From: Lentisphaeria bacterium UBA1784
GTDB lineage: Bacteria; Verrucomicrobiota; Lentisphaeria; Victivallales; Victivallaceae
Assembly: GCA_002315455.1 (NCBI GenBank)
Contig: DCGG01000048.1
Span: 35,893 to 51,635, forward strand
Length of the DNA stretch: 15,743 nucleotides
Reading direction: 5' to 3'
The notes beneath the pieces were generated by a model. It was not told the DNA's origin. It saw only the letters and a list, made by a program, of their open reading frames with translations, and did no database searches. This document shows, in pieces, positions 13,376-15,743 of the stretch. The stretch's first letter is position 1, and each line of letters opens with the position of its first letter. The position numbers were made by a program, and so were the translations under genes.

Positions 13376-15030
13376 GGCTTCTCTGCGGCCGCATTTCCGT
13401 CCCGCCGCACGACGATGCCGACCTTCGTCCACTTCGGGACGGGAATGCGTTCCCACTGATCCGCCGGAAATGCGGGAAACCAGAAGGGATGCGTCACGAC
13501 GACCGTTCCCGGCGACTGCCGTGCCGCATCCTTCAGATCCAGAACGGGGGTCCGTTTCTTCCGGTAATAGTAGGCCGCGCCGGAGAGACGCTCCGGGGGC
13601 AAGCAGAGAAAGACCGCCCTGTCTGCAAACCGTTCCTCCAGCAGCCGGAACACCGGGTCATAGGTATCGTTCTTCAACGCGATCGCCTGAAAACTTCCCA
13701 CGGCGACGCCGATGGCAAACGCCGCAAGCACCCAGGTCCAACCCAGTTGTTCCCCGGGCGAACGGAAGCCCGTTCCCGCCTTGCGGCACTGCCGGAACAG
13801 AAGCAGTCCGAGGACCAGCACGCCTGCCGCGCCCAACTCGAAACGCAGACTGCCGACTCCGCAGATGCGGGCGCTGACCGCCCCTCCCACGGCGACGACC
13901 GCCGCCGCGCCCAGCAGAACAAACCAGATCCGCCGGAGCCACTTCCCGACGGGCTTCCCTTTGAAGATCTCTCCCCGGTGGCGCATGCAGGAATCCAGCC
14001 ACACTCCCGTGAACAACGCGGCAGGGGTGGTGAGCGGCAGCAGATAGACCTGCCGCTTTCCGCTGGCGAGACTCAACAGGATAAAGGGTGCCACCATCAG
14101 CACCGCCGGATAGAGCCAGCGCATGGAGAGCCGCCTCATCTTGACCACGCCGAAGACCGCCGCGGCCAGCAGCAGGATCAGCCACGGCTGGAACTGCTCC
14201 GGAAGTTTCAGGAGATAGTACCACACCGGCTTGGAATGTTCTCCCCGGCTCCCGGCAAAGCGCCCGAAATTATTGTAAATCGCCATCTCCTCCACCGCCT
14301 TCCAACCGAAATTGGCCTTCAGGCACCAGAGATAGAGGCCGTAGGCGAGCGAAGCCAGCAGAAAGGCTCCCGCAAACAGAAGATACCTGCCGAAGCGGAA
14401 CCGCTTCTCCAGAACGTCCGCAAGGATCAGATACGCGCCGAGGCCGCTGATGATCACGACTCCGCCCGCCAGATTTTTCGTAAGAAAGCCCCCCGCCATC
14501 CCCGCCGTCAGCAGCCAGAATCCGATCCGGGGACGGGGACGGGAGGCAATCCAGCAGAGAGCGCCGCCCCACCAGCCGATCAGCGCAAAGAGAGCAAGCA
14601 GAATGTCCACCCTGCACATCAGGGCATCGTCCAGCAGGGAGTTGTTGGTCAGAAGAAGCATCGCAGCGGAAAACGCGGCCCCCGGCATCAATCCCATAGT
14701 CCGCGCAAATCCGAACAATCCCGCTCCCATCAGCGCCGCGATCAGCAGACTGGCCATGTGAACGCTCCATGGGGTTCCGCCGAAGAACTTCAACCACGGA
14801 GCCACGCAGCAATAATAGAACGGCGGATACTCCAGAAACGCCGATCCGTTGAGCCGGGGCAGGAGATAATTTCCCTCCTGTGCCATTTCCATGGCGATGC
14901 CGGCCACCCGGGATTCGTCCCCGATGGAGGGCTGTGCGCTGGCGCCGCCGAAGGCCAGCAGCAGCACGATGGCGCTCAACAGAAAGAACCAGGCGGAGCG
15001 CACGGAGACGTTGAACGAGGAGCAATTCAT
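13345..15030 (-). CDS. ArnT/PMT-type (GT39/GT83-like) integral membrane glycosyltransferase
   Basis: GT-C enzymes of this type move a sugar from a polyprenyl-phosphate donor onto lipid A, protein or another acceptor on the periplasmic side. The 561-residue protein has many hydrophobic segments. The first periplasmic loop holds GDESR (37-41), whose Asp-Glu corresponds to the catalytic or metal-binding acidic pair, followed by NYLLPRLNG and LEYPPFYY (66-73), equivalent to the EKPPL motif of ArnT. After the last membrane segment a soluble C-terminal region (about 470-561) carries LLEERFADRAVFLC and YYYRKKRTPVLDL, as in ArnT-like proteins. Donor and acceptor cannot be told. It starts 17 bp after mutS and is probably cotranscribed; its Shine-Dalgarno (CAGGGA) is modest. 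The 3' end overlaps the DUF1971 gene tail to tail. Confidence 0.88.
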   Translation of the reverse strand: MNCSSFNVSVRSAWFFLLSAIVLLLAFGGASAQPSIGDESRVAGIAMEMAQEGNYLLPRLNGSAFLEYPPFYYCCVAPWLKFFGGTPWSVHMASLLIAALMGAGLFGFARTMGLMPGAAFSAAMLLLTNNSLLDDALMCRVDILLALFALIGWWGGALCWIASRPRPRIGFWLLTAGMAGGFLTKNLAGGVVIISGLGAYLILADVLEKRFRFGRYLLFAGAFLLASLAYGLYLWCLKANFGWKAVEEMAIYNNFGRFAGSRGEHSKPVWYYLLKLPEQFQPWLILLLAAAVFGVVKMRRLSMRWLYPAVLMVAPFILLSLASGKRQVYLLPLTTPAALFTGVWLDSCMRHRGEIFKGKPVGKWLRRIWFVLLGAAAVVAVGGAVSARICGVGSLRFELGAAGVLVLGLLLFRQCRKAGTGFRSPGEQLGWTWVLAAFAIGVAVGSFQAIALKNDTYDPVFRLLEERFADRAVFLCLPPERLSGAAYYYRKKRTPVLDLKDAARQSPGTVVVTHPFWFPAFPADQWERIPVPKWTKVGIVVRRDGNAAAEKPHLAPAGSLM

Positions 15031-15047
15031 GGCAAAATCCCTGTTTC

Positions 15048-15743
15048 TTACAGCAGACGAAGCTGGATCATGTCATCATTCTCGGCATTGGCGGACTTCC
15101 GGCGGCTTCTGACCGTACGCCGGGGCAGCGCGGCGATGGCGTCCCGGGGGGCGTCCGCCGCCTTTTCCAGCAGTTCGAGGATCGCGTCCGCGCGTTCCAG
15201 CACCGGGGCGGGGACGCCCGCCAGCCGGGCCACGTGAATGCCGTAACTGCGGTCACAGGTCCCGGGAACAATCTGGCGGAGGAAGATTACGTCATCGCCG
15301 TATTCCCGCACCGCAACGTTGTAGTTGTTGACGCCCCGGCGGGTCCTGGCCAACTCGGTCATCTCGTGGTAGTGCGTGGCGAACTGGGTCCGGCAGCGGC
15401 AGTCGTCATGGAGAAATTCCGCGACGCTCCATGCGATGGAAAGCCCGTCGAAGGTGCTGGTCCCGCGGCCGATCTCGTCCAAGATCACCAGACTGGAAGC
15501 GGTGGCGTGATTGAGAATGTTGGCGGTCTCGATCATCTCCACCATGAACGTGCTTTGCCCGCGGGAGAGGTCGTCTCCGGCGCCGACCCGGGTGAAGATG
15601 CGGTCCACGAGGCCGATCTCCGCGGATTCCGCCGGGAGGAAGGACCCCACCTGCGCAAGGATTACCAAAAGAGCAGTCTGCCGGATATAGGTGGATTTTC
15701 CAGCCATGTTGGGGCCGGTGATCAGCATCATGCGCCTGGTGTC
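15048..15743 (-). CDS. mutS: DNA mismatch repair protein MutS, C-terminal ATPase part (5' end outside window)
   Basis: MutS recognises mismatches and, as an ATP-driven clamp, recruits MutL. The visible 231 residues are the ABC-type ATPase domain: Walker A GPNMAGKST, the signature stretch DDLSRGQSTFMVEM, Walker B LVILDEIGRGTSTFDG and the switch histidine in FATHYHEM. The closing helices contain SYGIHVARLAGVP, the MutS dimer-interface block. Clamp, lever and mismatch-binding domains lie upstream of the window. The tail ends MIQLRLL, where many MutS proteins carry a QxSLF-like beta-clamp motif; here the Phe is replaced. The reading frame is open to the window edge, so this is the end of a gene cut by the window and not evidence of truncation. 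Confidence 0.96.
   Translation of the reverse strand, partial: DTRRMMLITGPNMAGKSTYIRQTALLVILAQVGSFLPAESAEIGLVDRIFTRVGAGDDLSRGQSTFMVEMIETANILNHATASSLVILDEIGRGTSTFDGLSIAWSVAEFLHDDCRCRTQFATHYHEMTELARTRRGVNNYNVAVREYGDDVIFLRQIVPGTCDRSYGIHVARLAGVPAPVLERADAILELLEKAADAPRDAIAALPRRTVRSRRKSANAENDDMIQLRLL

Noticed and set aside
11714..13456. Minus-strand open frame of 580 codons opposite the DUF4105 and DUF1971 genes
   Set aside because: Both opposite-strand genes match known families and have promoters and ribosome sites; this frame has neither a recognisable domain nor a start signal.
13021..15237. Very long plus-strand open frame (738 codons)
   Set aside because: It lies antisense to the convincing glycosyltransferase gene and runs into mutS. 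Its translation is rich in Arg, Gln, Pro and His with no domain pattern, typical of a GC-rich antisense frame.

Overview
The window is GC-rich bacterial chromosome with tightly packed genes, clear Shine-Dalgarno sites and mostly minus-strand transcription. Housekeeping genes (aconitase, IspG, RseP, NadE, MutS) point to an ordinary bacterial genome. No phage, transposon, CRISPR or RNA gene is visible. The combination would suit a PVC-type Gram-negative such as a Lentisphaerota relative, but that placement is a guess; nothing in the window fixes the taxon.

Layout, left to right. (1) 1-4140, minus strand: a probable four-gene operon. It is read from a promoter near 4112-4140 through a Na+/Ca2+ antiporter-family gene, rseP (site-2 protease with three PDZ-like repeats), ispG (MEP isoprenoid pathway) and the start of an aconitase gene cut by the window edge. 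(2) 4176-8622, minus strand: the most unusual part. Eight consecutive small genes encode exported proteins of 140-210 residues. All share a C-terminal core with the pattern E/Y-x-S-hydrophobic-x-V/I-N/D-G-E/K-E/K-L. I name them A1 to A8 in transcription order. They have one good promoter with nested inverted repeats upstream of A1 and one good intrinsic terminator after A8, so they look like a dedicated operon built by repeated tandem duplication. No enzyme or transporter sits inside it. (3) 8780-11669, minus strand: nadE overlapping a cation diffusion facilitator gene by ATGA. The NadE glutaminase domain lacks two of its three catalytic residues. (4) 11692-13375, plus strand: a membrane-anchored DUF4105 protein, divergent from nadE, then a small cupin-like DUF1971 (YeaR-type) protein preceded by a leader able to form a hairpin or pseudoknot. 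(5) 13345-15743, minus strand: an ArnT/PMT-type GT-C glycosyltransferase, convergent with and overlapping the DUF1971 gene by 31 bp, just downstream of the 3' part of mutS.

How they fit together: the flanks are housekeeping or envelope functions (isoprenoid precursor, regulated membrane proteolysis, ion and metal transport, periplasmic or membrane proteins, lipid-linked sugar transfer). The A1-A8 operon adds a family of secreted, probably all-beta proteins of unknown role. It is the best candidate here for an undescribed system; the NadE active-site loss and the DUF1971 leader are the next most interesting.
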